DNA of 64,000 nucleotides. It comes from an uncultured Clostridia bacterium. Its GTDB lineage: Bacteria; Bacillota; Clostridia; Christensenellales; Pumilibacteraceae. Under the pieces are notes generated by a model, which saw only the letters and a program-made list of their open reading frames with translations, was not told where the DNA came from and searched no databases. The position numbers and the translations under genes are program-made. The stretch lies in NCBI GenBank assembly GCA_944372345.1, contig CALVYT010000038.1:1-64000 (forward strand), in the 5' to 3' direction. Shown piece after piece: positions 35,490-43,791 of the stretch. Numbering within the stretch: position 1 is the first letter of the stretch; every line of letters begins with the position of its first letter.

Positions 35490-36173
35490 ATGGAAAAGAA
35501 AAAGAGGATAGTATCCAAACTCGTGCTCGCGCTCGTGCTCGTCGCCGTCGTCAGTATGTGCTTCGTCGGCGTCACGCTTGCACGTTACGTCAGCGGTACG
35601 AACGGATCGTCGACGGCTAACGTCGCCAAGTGGGACGTTTCCTTCGGCGACGAAGAAACGATCTCCGTCACGTTCGGAGCGTTTTCGCCGAGAGACGCCG
35701 AATATTCTTCGGATACCGGCGCTGCAACGCCCAGAACCAACGAGTCCGTGAGAACGCAGGCGGTAGTCATCACCAACAACGGCGATGTCGAAGCGGACGT
35801 GACTCTCACTCTCGGAAAAAATATGACGGTTACGGAAGCGGCGGGCGCGGAGGAGTTCGGTACGACGGGTTACACCGAAACGTCCATCGACGACAACCCC
35901 ACCGAAAATCAGGTCAAGGGGCTGTTCACGTTCAAGTTCTACGACGCGCCAAGCGATGGCAAAGAGATCAAGAGCGGCGTGGCGTTCACGCTTGCGCCGG
36001 AAGCGAGCAAAACGATCTACGCTACGATCGTATGGACTTCCGCGGACGCGAGTCTGAAAACCAACGCGGACGCTCTCGACACCTGGGTGGGCGAGAACAT
36101 AGAGTCCGTCGGAATTGAGTTCACCGTATCCGCGGTGCAGGGTTCCGTCGCAGACGGTTCTGCGGGAGCCTGA
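35490..36173 (+). CDS. TasA/camelysin-like exported protein with SipW-type leader
   Basis: A 227-residue secreted protein. The leader KLVLALVLVAVVSMCFVGVTLARYVSG (about 10-36) with the VTLARY exit is the signal class cut by SipW. The body is a beta-rich domain with NNGDVEADVTLTLG and a C-terminal WTSADASLKTNADALDTWVG, like TasA or camelysin. There is no cell-wall anchor motif. AGGAGG before the ATG is the strongest ribosome site of the operon, and hairpins flank the gene, so it may be the abundant subunit. Fibre formation is inferred by family, not shown. Confidence 0.8.
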   Translation: MEKKKRIVSKLVLALVLVAVVSMCFVGVTLARYVSGTNGSSTANVAKWDVSFGDEETISVTFGAFSPRDAEYSSDTGAATPRTNESVRTQAVVITNNGDVEADVTLTLGKNMTVTEAAGAEEFGTTGYTETSIDDNPTENQVKGLFTFKFYDAPSDGKEIKSGVAFTLAPEASKTIYATIVWTSADASLKTNADALDTWVGENIESVGIEFTVSAVQGSVADGSAGA

Positions 36174-36196
36174 GGGCGGCATTTCTTTCGCATTAT

Positions 36197-36229
36197 GACG
36201 CGGACCTGCTTTTAATGCGGGTCTGCGTC
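36197..36229 (+). promoter_or_regulatory. Intercistronic stem-loop after the major exported protein
   Basis: A 13-pair stem (36197-36209 with 36217-36229, two G-T pairs) and a T-rich loop, without a following T-run. It may act as an mRNA stabiliser or partial terminator, giving more of the upstream gene than of the downstream ones. Confidence 0.6.
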
Positions 36230-36255
36230 GGAAGCGAAAAAGAGGACATATCGGA

Positions 36256-37707
36256 GTGATGGCTGAAATACCCGAAAACGAAGATACGATCGCGTCCCGC
36301 GGCGACGAAAGCGGAACGCCCGCGGCAGATGTTAATTCTGCCCCTGCGGGCAGGTTTACCACTGTCGGAAAATGCGGCTTTCCGACCAGGATGCGGGAAG
36401 CGGGGTATCTCGCCGGCAGGCGTTACGACACCGTGAAGAACGCGCTGATGAGTTACGTCCGGGCGGACGGAAAGCGCGTGCGTTCTCACGTTTCCGCGTC
36501 GGGGGAGAAGTTCTCCGTCGGGCGCGGCGCGGTGGCGATGATAGGCGTTTCGGGGGAGACGGTGCGGCTTTTTCTCGCGCTCGATCCCTCCGCTTATCCC
36601 GAGGGGAAATACCACCACAAGGATATGTCGGGCAAGGCGAAGTATGCGCGCTGCCCGATGATGCTACGTCTGTCGTCCGACAGGCAGGTCGGTCACGCAT
36701 TGTCGTTGATCGCGGAACTTATGGAAAAGCTCGGGATGTCGCTCGATCCCGAATACGTTCCGCAGGATATGGCGGCGGCGTTCTCCAAGGCTAAAAAGCG
36801 CCGCCCCGCGCCCCGCGCGCAGTCTGGCGACTTCGGCGAGATCGCCGCGGCGACGGCGGACGCGCCGGCGTCCGACAAGGAAGAAGCCGACGGGGACGGC
36901 GATGAGGACGACGAGGAGGAAAGCGCGGCAGCCGGGTTTATATCGGCGTCGCTTCCCGTCCGCGCGACGGTGTATGCCGCCGACGGCAGAAAGACGGGCA
37001 AGGTGCGCCGCGGAGTGTGGCGCGACGACGAGGGGGAATTGCAGGGCAGCTTCGGCAGGGACGACGGGCGCGTCGTGTATTACGGCGCGGACGGCGACGA
37101 AAAGGGGTATGTCGACAAGCACGGCAACGTGCTCCGCACGGACGGGCGGTATGTCGCCACTCTCGGGCGGGTGCGCGCGTATCCTTTCATCATCATCGCG
37201 CTCTGTCTTGTCGCGATAGTCGTGCTTTCGGTGCTGCTCGCCACCTGCGGACTGGGCGTTTCGCAGGATATGTACGCTCCCGTAATATTCATTGCGGACG
37301 AAGACGGCGTATCGTGGGAGGAAAGAGAGGAGCTCGGCGTGTTCGAAAACGATACGTTCGGGGATTCCGTCATTGCGCCCGGACTGTCGGGCAGCTATGC
37401 GTTTGTGTTCGAGAACCGCAACGAGCATACCGTCGTATATTCGCTGACGTTCTCCGAGATCAACGAGCACGGGATCGATATGGGCTATCGTCTGGTGCGC
37501 GACGGAGCGCACGTCGCGGGGCACGCGGACTACGTTTCCGCGGCGGAGCTGGGAGTGAGCGGACTTACGCTGTCGTCCGGTTCGAGCGCGAAGTTCGAAC
37601 TGCAATGGCTGTGGCGGCACGACGACGCCGCCGATACGAGCGCGGGCGAAAGCGGCGCGACGTATACGCTCGTCATCGATATGTCGGCGGAGGTCGTGCT
37701 CGATTGA
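36256..37707 (+). CDS. Membrane protein with clostridial cytoplasmic domain and TasA-like outer domain
   Basis: A 483-residue protein in three parts. Residues ~35-165 (GRRYDTVKNALMSYVRADGK, then KYARCPMMLRLSSDRQVGHA) form a cytoplasmic domain recurring in clostridial hypothetical proteins, which I cannot name. A linker with an acidic run (DGDGDEDDEEES) and hairpin-repeat tokens (GRVVYYGADGDEKGYVDKHG) follows. One membrane helix (FIIIALCLVAIVVLSVLLATC) leads to an outer domain with IAPGLSGSYAFVFENRNEHTVVYSL, as in TasA/camelysin proteins. GAGGA lies 9 nt before GTG 36256; ATG 36259 is the alternative. It may anchor or sense the exported material. Confidence 0.7.
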   Translation: MMAEIPENEDTIASRGDESGTPAADVNSAPAGRFTTVGKCGFPTRMREAGYLAGRRYDTVKNALMSYVRADGKRVRSHVSASGEKFSVGRGAVAMIGVSGETVRLFLALDPSAYPEGKYHHKDMSGKAKYARCPMMLRLSSDRQVGHALSLIAELMEKLGMSLDPEYVPQDMAAAFSKAKKRRPAPRAQSGDFGEIAAATADAPASDKEEADGDGDEDDEEESAAAGFISASLPVRATVYAADGRKTGKVRRGVWRDDEGELQGSFGRDDGRVVYYGADGDEKGYVDKHGNVLRTDGRYVATLGRVRAYPFIIIALCLVAIVVLSVLLATCGLGVSQDMYAPVIFIADEDGVSWEEREELGVFENDTFGDSVIAPGLSGSYAFVFENRNEHTVVYSLTFSEINEHGIDMGYRLVRDGAHVAGHADYVSAAELGVSGLTLSSGSSAKFELQWLWRHDDAADTSAGESGATYTLVIDMSAEVVLD

Positions 37708-38348
37708 CGCGGAAAGCGGAAAACGGGCGCAGCGGCGCGCGGCGCGCGCTTGCCGTCGTCGGGATCGTCGTCAAAGTCGTGCTCTGCGCGGCGGCGGCGA
37801 TACTGCTCGTATACAACGTATATGTGATGATCGCGCGCCTGGCAGGCAACGGTATGCCCAAAGTGTTCGGCACGGCGTTCGCGTCGGTAACGACGGGCAG
37901 TATGTCGCCGGAGATAAACGCGGGGGATTTTATCGTCGTGTGCGGTCAGGACGATTACGAAGAGGGTGACGTTATCACGTTCTTCGACGAAAGGAGCGGC
38001 GTTTATGTAACGCACCGTATAGCGGAAAAGCGTGCGGACGGGAGCGGTTTTGTCACCAAGGGCGACGCTAACTCCTCGCCCGATCCGTATATAGTCGCAA
38101 GCGACGATATAGTGGGCGAAGTGGTCGCCGTGGCGCGCGGGCTCGGCTCGTTCGTCACGTTCGTGCAAAGTCCCGTCGGTACGGTGACGGCAGTAGCCGT
38201 TATCGCGCTGATATGGGCGGCGTCGGTATCTATCCCGAAGATAGTCCGCGCGGTAAAGGCGAAAAAGACCTCCGCGGACGAAGAACAAGGCGGTAAGAGC
38301 GAAGAACAAGGCAGTGAGAGCGAAACGGACAGTGAAAAGAAAGGCTGA
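37704..38348 (+). CDS. SipW-type signal peptidase I, second copy
   Basis: A 214-residue S26B peptidase. A helix (VVLCAAAAILLVYNVYVMIA) is followed by SVTTGSMSPEINAGDFIVV with the catalytic serine, YVTHRIAEK with the histidine and KGDANSSPDP with the aspartate region. A second helix and a short charged tail end the protein. GSMSP is the canonical form, whereas the first copy has GSMDG. The TTG start overlaps the stop of the preceding gene (TTGA), with GGAGG 11 nt upstream. Its tail overlaps the next gene by 35 nt. Two different SipW copies in one operon suggest different substrates. Confidence 0.85.
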   Translation: MTRKAENGRSGARRALAVVGIVVKVVLCAAAAILLVYNVYVMIARLAGNGMPKVFGTAFASVTTGSMSPEINAGDFIVVCGQDDYEEGDVITFFDERSGVYVTHRIAEKRADGSGFVTKGDANSSPDPYIVASDDIVGEVVAVARGLGSFVTFVQSPVGTVTAVAVIALIWAASVSIPKIVRAVKAKKTSADEEQGGKSEEQGSESETDSEKKG

Positions 38349-39780
38349 AAAATACCATATATTCGCATACCTGTGCGCGCTTGTCCTCGTCGGAATACTC
38401 GTGACGGGGGTGAGTTTGGCGCGCTATGCCGCGTCCACCACGGGCGAGATAGGCGCGGGCATAAGCAGCTTTGCCTGTTCTTACTCGATCTCCGACGCGT
38501 CATCTCTGACTTTTTCCGACTCCGATTACTGGCTGAAAACGGACGACGGCAAGTTCAGCGCGATGAATACGGCGCGCTCCGTTCGTTTCGACATACGCAA
38601 TTACACGCAGAGCGGCGGAGAGGTCGACAGGATAAGCGCGGTGGACGTGGCGGCTTCCGTGCGCTTTTACGCGCCCTCGGAATTTGTCCGTTCGCTCGCC
38701 GTGCAGGTGGTCATGGCGGACAGCTCGGCTTCGGGTTACACCAACACGGCGGTGACCCCGCAGTACGTCCTCGCCGATCTTATCGCGGCGGCTCCCGGTA
38801 ACGGCGGTGCGGCGGAGTTCGACACCTCGACTTCCGTCGATTATGACGACAGGAGCGACGGACTGACGGAAGCACCCGAGGAAACGCTTTCCGTTTCCGG
38901 CGGGATGACGGGGACGGGCGATAGCGAAACGGGCAGGATCGTGGCGACATCCGCGGCGGGCGACGTGATCTCGATCTCGGCGGAGACCTCGACGGCTTCG
39001 TATTCGGTGGGCTTTATGCGGACGAACGCCGACGACAGCGCGGTGATCGGCGACGGCTCGTTGATGAAGATCGCGCCCGCGATCTATATAGACTGCGAAA
39101 AATACACGTCGTTTATGACGGTGGATATATCTCTGCCCGAAATGCGCTTCGAGCACGGCAAGGCGGAAACCAAGACGTTCGTACTTTATATCACGTCCGT
39201 AACGGAGTCCTCGTCGTCCGATCTCGATCTTGCGTGGGACGCGTCGACGGACGATCTGCTCGTCGCGCCGAAAGCGGGTGACGCATATAAGACGCTCGGC
39301 GGCGCGCGCGTGGTCGGCTATCATTTCGACCGCGAACTGCCCGTCTGCGGCGCGGACGGCGCTGTAACGGGCGACACGGACGTCCGTGTGAGCAAAACTT
39401 ACGACTACGAGAGCGGCGGCGCGTCGCTTTCCTACGACCATATCGCTCCGCCGGGAGAGGGCGCGGCGTCCGTAGCCCATGCGATAAACGATTTTTTCAC
39501 GTTCTCCGGCAGTGATTACGCTCCAGTCGGCAGCGTGGATTTTTCTTCCGTCGTCGGCGTGCAGGAGCTGTACGGAACGTGCTCCAACGGCGGCACGAGC
39601 GGGTATATCGATTTCAGCGGACTGTCCGACGATCCGTATTACGATACTTATGCCGAACAGACCGCCGCGGGCGAGCGGGTATACGAATTTTCCGAAGCGA
39701 TCAGCAAGGGGTATTCCACGTTGCTGAACGTGCTTTTCATCCAGGCTTCGGAAGCAGGAGGCGGCAATGAAAACGCTTAA
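38314..39780 (+). CDS. Exported protein with SipW-type leader, unknown body
   Basis: A 488-residue secreted protein. A basic start and LCALVLVGILVTGVSLARYAAS form a SipW-class leader (about 20-41). The body is Ser/Thr/Asp-rich and beta-predicted, with no family I can name. GTG 38314 is used; GTG 38332, giving MKRKAEKYHIF, is a good alternative, and neither has a strong ribosome site. The gene overlaps the peptidase by 35 nt and the beta-helix gene by 14 nt, so all three should be made together. It may be a minor subunit or tip protein. Confidence 0.75.
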   Translation: MRAKRTVKRKAEKYHIFAYLCALVLVGILVTGVSLARYAASTTGEIGAGISSFACSYSISDASSLTFSDSDYWLKTDDGKFSAMNTARSVRFDIRNYTQSGGEVDRISAVDVAASVRFYAPSEFVRSLAVQVVMADSSASGYTNTAVTPQYVLADLIAAAPGNGGAAEFDTSTSVDYDDRSDGLTEAPEETLSVSGGMTGTGDSETGRIVATSAAGDVISISAETSTASYSVGFMRTNADDSAVIGDGSLMKIAPAIYIDCEKYTSFMTVDISLPEMRFEHGKAETKTFVLYITSVTESSSSDLDLAWDASTDDLLVAPKAGDAYKTLGGARVVGYHFDRELPVCGADGAVTGDTDVRVSKTYDYESGGASLSYDHIAPPGEGAASVAHAINDFFTFSGSDYAPVGSVDFSSVVGVQELYGTCSNGGTSGYIDFSGLSDDPYYDTYAEQTAAGERVYEFSEAISKGYSTLLNVLFIQASEAGGGNENA

Positions 39781-42700
39781 AGACAAACGCGGATTTTTCG
39801 TTTTCCTGTTTCTGCTTTCCGTACTCGCAACGATGCTCGGCGTGTTTTTCACGCAGGGGCGGTACTCTGAAGAGATAAGCTCCGATTCGGGCATATACGG
39901 CGGCGATTTCGAATATATCGTCGCGGAGAAAGTAGAGGTCGAATCCGTCGAAGAGCTTATCGCGGCGGTGGAGAACGGTTATTCAAATATCACGATATCC
40001 GACAGCGTGGAGGATCCGCTCATCATAACGTCGGGCGTTACCGACGTCGGCAGCGATCTCATCCTTGATCTCAACGGTCACGAGATTCAGCGCAACAACC
40101 GCAATCCGATGCTCAACATAACCGACGGCGTGCGTATGACGGTCATCGATTCGTCGTCGGCGCAGACGGGCTCGTTCTACAATCCCGTCGGCAGCGTGCT
40201 CGAAATAAGCGGCGGGACGCTGACGGTCACGGGCGGTGATTTCGTCAGCGGACCCAAAAAGTCGGAATACGCCAATGCCGGAAACGGATTCGATTCGGAT
40301 TCCGGCGGCGCGCTCGGCGGGAGCGCAAACGGCTTACTCCGCACGCTCGATACGGCAACGGGCGAGTATACGGAAGCAAAGGAAACGACCGTTCCGCGCA
40401 TAGAACCCACCGTCACTCCGACGGCAGCGGCGGTGTTCGTCAGCGGCAATATGTATCTCGAAGAAGCGCCGACGAACGACTTCGGCGGACTGCTCGAAAG
40501 CGACGCTTATCTGTATTACGTCACCGACGAAGCGGGCGTGACCGGCAACCGTATCGCGGCGAACGGCAGCGCGGATTTCATATATTCATACGCCGACGAC
40601 GGCAGCGAGATAACGGTCTACGGCTATTATTCGGTCAAGGACAGCGCGACCGCGGAAACGAACTACGCGACCATCCGTATGAGCGCGGGCAATATGTATG
40701 CGCGCGGCGGGGATTACTATTCGTATTTCGGAAAGAGCGACGCGTACGGGATATATGCGCAGGGCGGTTATATGGCTGTCGGCGCGGGCAGTTCGTTCGA
40801 AGCCGTCGAAGCGGGAACGTGCGTCGCGTGCAACTATTCGGGCAATTCCGTCGAGGAATATCTGCGTATCGGCGGCGGCAGTTTCGTCTCCGATTACGGC
40901 GATACCGTCCGCGTTTCGGGCGGCAGAACGGTGGTCTCCGGCGGCTCGTTTGAAAAGGTCACTACGGGCGCGGGCGACGGAAACAAGGGCAGCGCGGCGA
41001 TACGCGTAACGGGCGGCGAGCTGGACGCGTCGTCGTCCGCACGGCTTTCGTTCGACGTCGTCGGTTCGGACGCATACGGCATTTACGTTTCGGGCGGCTC
41101 TGCGGCGGTAACGCATTCGGATTTCACGTTTAAGCCTTCCGACGGCGGCAGTCTGCTGGAAAACGTCACGGGCATATATGCCGAAAGCGGAGCTTCCTCG
41201 GGGTCGGTATCAGTCTCGGATACTTCGCTCGTGTTCGGCGACGAGAACGAAACGTATATGCTGAAAGGTGCGACGGGCATAGGCGCGGCGGGCGGCAAGG
41301 TGGAAGCGGAAAACGTCGACGTGCATATTCACAGCGCGTCCGACGATAACGCGGATGACCGCGGCGGCAACGGCAACCGCGGCATACTCGCGACGAACGG
41401 CAGCGTTTCGCTCAAAGGCGATTGCAACGTGACGGTGGACGGCTCGTATTCCGTCGGCATCTATGCGTCCGTCACGGCGCATTCTGCGGGCGGCGAGGGA
41501 AGCGGCATATCCTATTCCGAACCGGGTGAAAGCGGGCTTAAAGTGGAAATGAACGGCTCCGTCGCGCAAAAAACAGGTTCGTCCGATAATGCCCTCACGT
41601 CGACGGCGGTCAGCACGGACGGCGGAAATATTTCCTTCGACGGTGACGTGGAGATAACGTCTGACGGACTGGGCATAACCGCGCAGAGCACGGGCAGCGG
41701 CGGCAATATCACGTTCGGCGCAAGCGACACGGAATACGTTTATAACGTAAAAACAATTAACGGCACGGCTGTATACGTCAACGGCGGGAAAATAAACTTC
41801 GCGTCGGGAACGGTGAACATAGTTTCCGCGATACACAGCGAGGACGGCACGGCAGCAGGCGCGTATAAGTGGAACGGTGCGACCGCGTTCTACGACGGCA
41901 TATGCGTGCAGGGCGGCTCTCTCGACGCCCGCGGCGCGATGCTCAACGTCACGCATAAGGGAATAGATAATGACTATTCGGGCGCGTATAACGAGCTTAT
42001 CGTAAACAGCTATGCGGTGCGCGTTATGTCGCCCGACAGCGGCTCGGCGACCGTATCGGAGTCCAAAGTGTATATCACTAAGGGCGAGTTGACCAACACC
42101 GTCGGCGGCGGACTGTACGTCGGTACGGGCAGCAGCGGGCTGAACGCAACCGTGACGCTCGGCAATGAGAACGACGGCAACGACGACAACGAGAATATTA
42201 AAATATCCGCTGCCTACTCTCTCGACAAAAACGGCAACATTATTGAAAGCGGAGAAGATAAAGTCGCGGCAGGAGACCATACGCCAATAGAGATAGGCGG
42301 CGCGAACAGTAACTGGGCTTACAAGAAGAATATCAAAGGCGGTCATGCGGTCGAAGTCGTCGGCGGCACGCTGACTGTTCATTCGGGAACTTACGACGCC
42401 GTGCAAGGCAACGGCATACTTGTCAGCGGCGGTGAGGCGAATATTTCGGGCGGTAAATTCACTGGCGCGGACGTATACAAAAACAACGAAGGCGGGTCTA
42501 TGCCGGGTGCGGCTGCGTCCTATGCGCTCAAAATGTACGGCGGCATCCTGACGGTAACGGGCGGCGAGTTCGGCTCCGCCAAAGCGGACGGCAGCGGCGA
42601 GTTCGGCTCCGCCGAAGCGGACGGCAGCGGCGCGTTCATTATGGGCACAATCGGAGCGCGCGCCTCGGCGAATATCTACGGCGGCTCGTTCAACGTCGGC

Positions 42701-43342
42701 GGTACGGCGGGGCTTTCCGTCTATGCCTATGCGGATATCACGCTCGGCAAGAACGCTCCGAATTCTACGGCGGACTCTACGGCGGTGGACGTGAGTATGT
42801 CGGGTACGTCGGCGGGCATTACTATCGAGAGCGGCGCGACGGACGCGGAAGTGAACATATTCAGCGGCGAATATTTCTGCAATATGGCGTCCGCCAATCA
42901 TAACAGCGACGGTATCTGGTACAGCGAAGACAGCGCGACGCTGAATATTTACGGCGGCACGTTCGTCGGCGGGCGATACATCGAAGGTTCGCGAGCAAGC
43001 AGCGCCGCCGAGCTTATAAACAGAGGCACGATAGTGCAAGCAAGTGGGCACGACGCCGCGGGACTGTTCTTCGATAAAGACCCGGGCACGAACGTAAAGG
43101 TGTACGCCGGCGACTTCTACGGCGGCAATGCAAGGGTAGATAGGGGGTGGGTTGGTGTTTCCGTATACGTCCTCGGCGGCGCATTCGGTGTCAAAGGCAG
43201 CGCGAATTGGGGATCCTATAACGGCGTGGAAGTGAACGTGGACGACATTATTTCTGCTGACAGCAACTACGATCATAAACAGAACAACGTCAGCCTGCAC
43301 AGTTCATTTTCTCAATATAACGAGATCCACGTCTGGAAATGA
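39767..43342 (+). CDS. Large exported parallel beta-helix protein
   Basis: A 1191-residue protein with an N-terminal hydrophobic leader (FFVFLFLLSVLATMLGVFF) and an exit resembling the SipW class (TQGRYSEEIS). The rest is many ~22-25-residue turns rich in G, S, T and V, such as VLEISGGTLTVTGGDF and VSGGRTVVSGGSFEKV. This is the look of a right-handed parallel beta-helix, as in adhesins and polysaccharide-binding proteins. There is no LPXTG or choline-binding end, and no catalytic site I can name. AGGAGG lies just before the ATG. It ends the operon, with a terminator at 43440. Confidence 0.82.
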   Translation: MKTLKDKRGFFVFLFLLSVLATMLGVFFTQGRYSEEISSDSGIYGGDFEYIVAEKVEVESVEELIAAVENGYSNITISDSVEDPLIITSGVTDVGSDLILDLNGHEIQRNNRNPMLNITDGVRMTVIDSSSAQTGSFYNPVGSVLEISGGTLTVTGGDFVSGPKKSEYANAGNGFDSDSGGALGGSANGLLRTLDTATGEYTEAKETTVPRIEPTVTPTAAAVFVSGNMYLEEAPTNDFGGLLESDAYLYYVTDEAGVTGNRIAANGSADFIYSYADDGSEITVYGYYSVKDSATAETNYATIRMSAGNMYARGGDYYSYFGKSDAYGIYAQGGYMAVGAGSSFEAVEAGTCVACNYSGNSVEEYLRIGGGSFVSDYGDTVRVSGGRTVVSGGSFEKVTTGAGDGNKGSAAIRVTGGELDASSSARLSFDVVGSDAYGIYVSGGSAAVTHSDFTFKPSDGGSLLENVTGIYAESGASSGSVSVSDTSLVFGDENETYMLKGATGIGAAGGKVEAENVDVHIHSASDDNADDRGGNGNRGILATNGSVSLKGDCNVTVDGSYSVGIYASVTAHSAGGEGSGISYSEPGESGLKVEMNGSVAQKTGSSDNALTSTAVSTDGGNISFDGDVEITSDGLGITAQSTGSGGNITFGASDTEYVYNVKTINGTAVYVNGGKINFASGTVNIVSAIHSEDGTAAGAYKWNGATAFYDGICVQGGSLDARGAMLNVTHKGIDNDYSGAYNELIVNSYAVRVMSPDSGSATVSESKVYITKGELTNTVGGGLYVGTGSSGLNATVTLGNENDGNDDNENIKISAAYSLDKNGNIIESGEDKVAAGDHTPIEIGGANSNWAYKKNIKGGHAVEVVGGTLTVHSGTYDAVQGNGILVSGGEANISGGKFTGADVYKNNEGGSMPGAAASYALKMYGGILTVTGGEFGSAKADGSGEFGSAEADGSGAFIMGTIGARASANIYGGSFNVGGTAGLSVYAYADITLGKNAPNSTADSTAVDVSMSGTSAGITIESGATDAEVNIFSGEYFCNMASANHNSDGIWYSEDSATLNIYGGTFVGGRYIEGSRASSAAELINRGTIVQASGHDAAGLFFDKDPGTNVKVYAGDFYGGNARVDRGWVGVSVYVLGGAFGVKGSANWGSYNGVEVNVDDIISADSNYDHKQNNVSLHSSFSQYNEIHVWK
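42564..42629 (+). repeat. 33-bp tandem duplication inside the beta-helix gene
   Basis: Two back-to-back 33-bp units encode EFGSAKADGSG and EFGSAEADGSG and differ at one codon. The frame is kept, so the repeat adds 11 residues between turns. Confidence 0.9.
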
Positions 43343-43439
43343 CCCGCGCCCCCGCGCGATTCCGTCTCTAAGCATAACGCGATCCGTGTTCACAGCGATC
43401 CGTAACGACCCGCATCGTTTTTTCGCAGTAAGTAACCGC

Positions 43440-43472
43440 AAAAAGGAGCGTCCATATTGCACGCTCCTTTTT
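43440..43472 (+). terminator. Terminator of the surface-protein operon
   Basis: AAAAAGGAGCGT (43440-43451) pairs with ACGCTCCTTTTT (43461-43472). Confidence 0.9.
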
Positions 43473-43479
43473 CCTCTAT

Positions 43480-43606
43480 TCTGTTGCACTTAATTATAAT
43501 TCACAGATCTCCTCTTGTGTAAATTTTGTTTTGCAACTCTATTTTACCACAGATTTGTATGAACTCCTTTTTTCTCTCAACTGTTGCACTTAATAGTATA
43601 ATTCAC
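43480..43606. repeat. Imperfect direct repeats flanking a 76-bp AT-rich spacer
   Basis: CTGTTGCACTTAAT followed by TATAATTCAC occurs at 43480-43504 and again, with two extra bases, at 43581-43606. No gene is seen between 43343 and 43644. The terminal GTTGCACTTAAT resembles insertion-sequence ends, possibly IS30-like, but no transposase is present. It may be an IS scar. Confidence 0.6.
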
Positions 43607-43615
43607 CCGCAACAG

Positions 43616-43646
43616 AAAAACGGGCGCCCTTATCGGACACCCGTTT
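43616..43646 (-). terminator. Original tRNA-Leu terminator, now beyond the element
   Basis: On the minus strand AAACGGGTG pairs with CGCCCGTTT and is followed by TTCTG. It directly follows the copied tRNA-Leu tail, so it was probably the tRNA-Leu terminator before insertion. Confidence 0.75.
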
Positions 43647-43663
43647 GGTGCGGTTGACAGGAG
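43645..43663 (-). other. Attachment repeat, distal copy (att)
   Basis: A copy of the tRNA-Leu 3' tail (T-stem 3' half, acceptor 3' half and CCA), identical over 19 bp to 47089-47107. Confidence 0.85.
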
Positions 43664-43688
43664 AGCGGTTTTGCCGAGCAAACCCGCC

Positions 43689-43711
43689 GGCTTCGCAATC
43701 GCAGATTGCTC
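43689..43711 (-). repeat. Hairpin motif related to the tRNA-Lys repeat unit
   Basis: On the minus strand it reads GAGCAATCTGCGATTGCGAA then GCC, with a perfect GCAATC/GATTGC stem. It matches the GAGCAAT..ATTGCGAA..GCC block at 209-243. As there, a copied tRNA tail followed by a terminator comes next. Confidence 0.6.
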
Positions 43712-43723
43712 GCCCGCTCGCTG

Positions 43724-43749
43724 AAAACAGGACGCTGAAGTCCTGTTTT
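43724..43749 (-). terminator. Terminator of the recombinase gene
   Basis: A perfect 10-bp stem AAAACAGGAC/GTCCTGTTTT with a 6-nt loop, 27 nt past the recombinase stop on the minus strand. Confidence 0.8.
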
Positions 43750-43771
43750 CTTAACGCTTCGCGCCTTCTTA

Positions 43772-43791
43772 AGGTTCAACTCCTGTCAACC
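43772..43791 (+). repeat. Inverted copy of the tRNA-Leu T-arm at the recombinase 3' end
   Basis: AGGTTCAACTCCTGTCAACC repeats the tRNA-Leu T-arm, in inverted orientation relative to the tRNA and to the att copy at 43645. The recombinase stop codon lies inside it. Confidence 0.85.

Noticed and set aside
41210-43300. 696-residue open frame antisense to the beta-helix gene
   Set aside because: Results from the Gly/Ser-rich repeats of the sense gene; no motif and no promoter.
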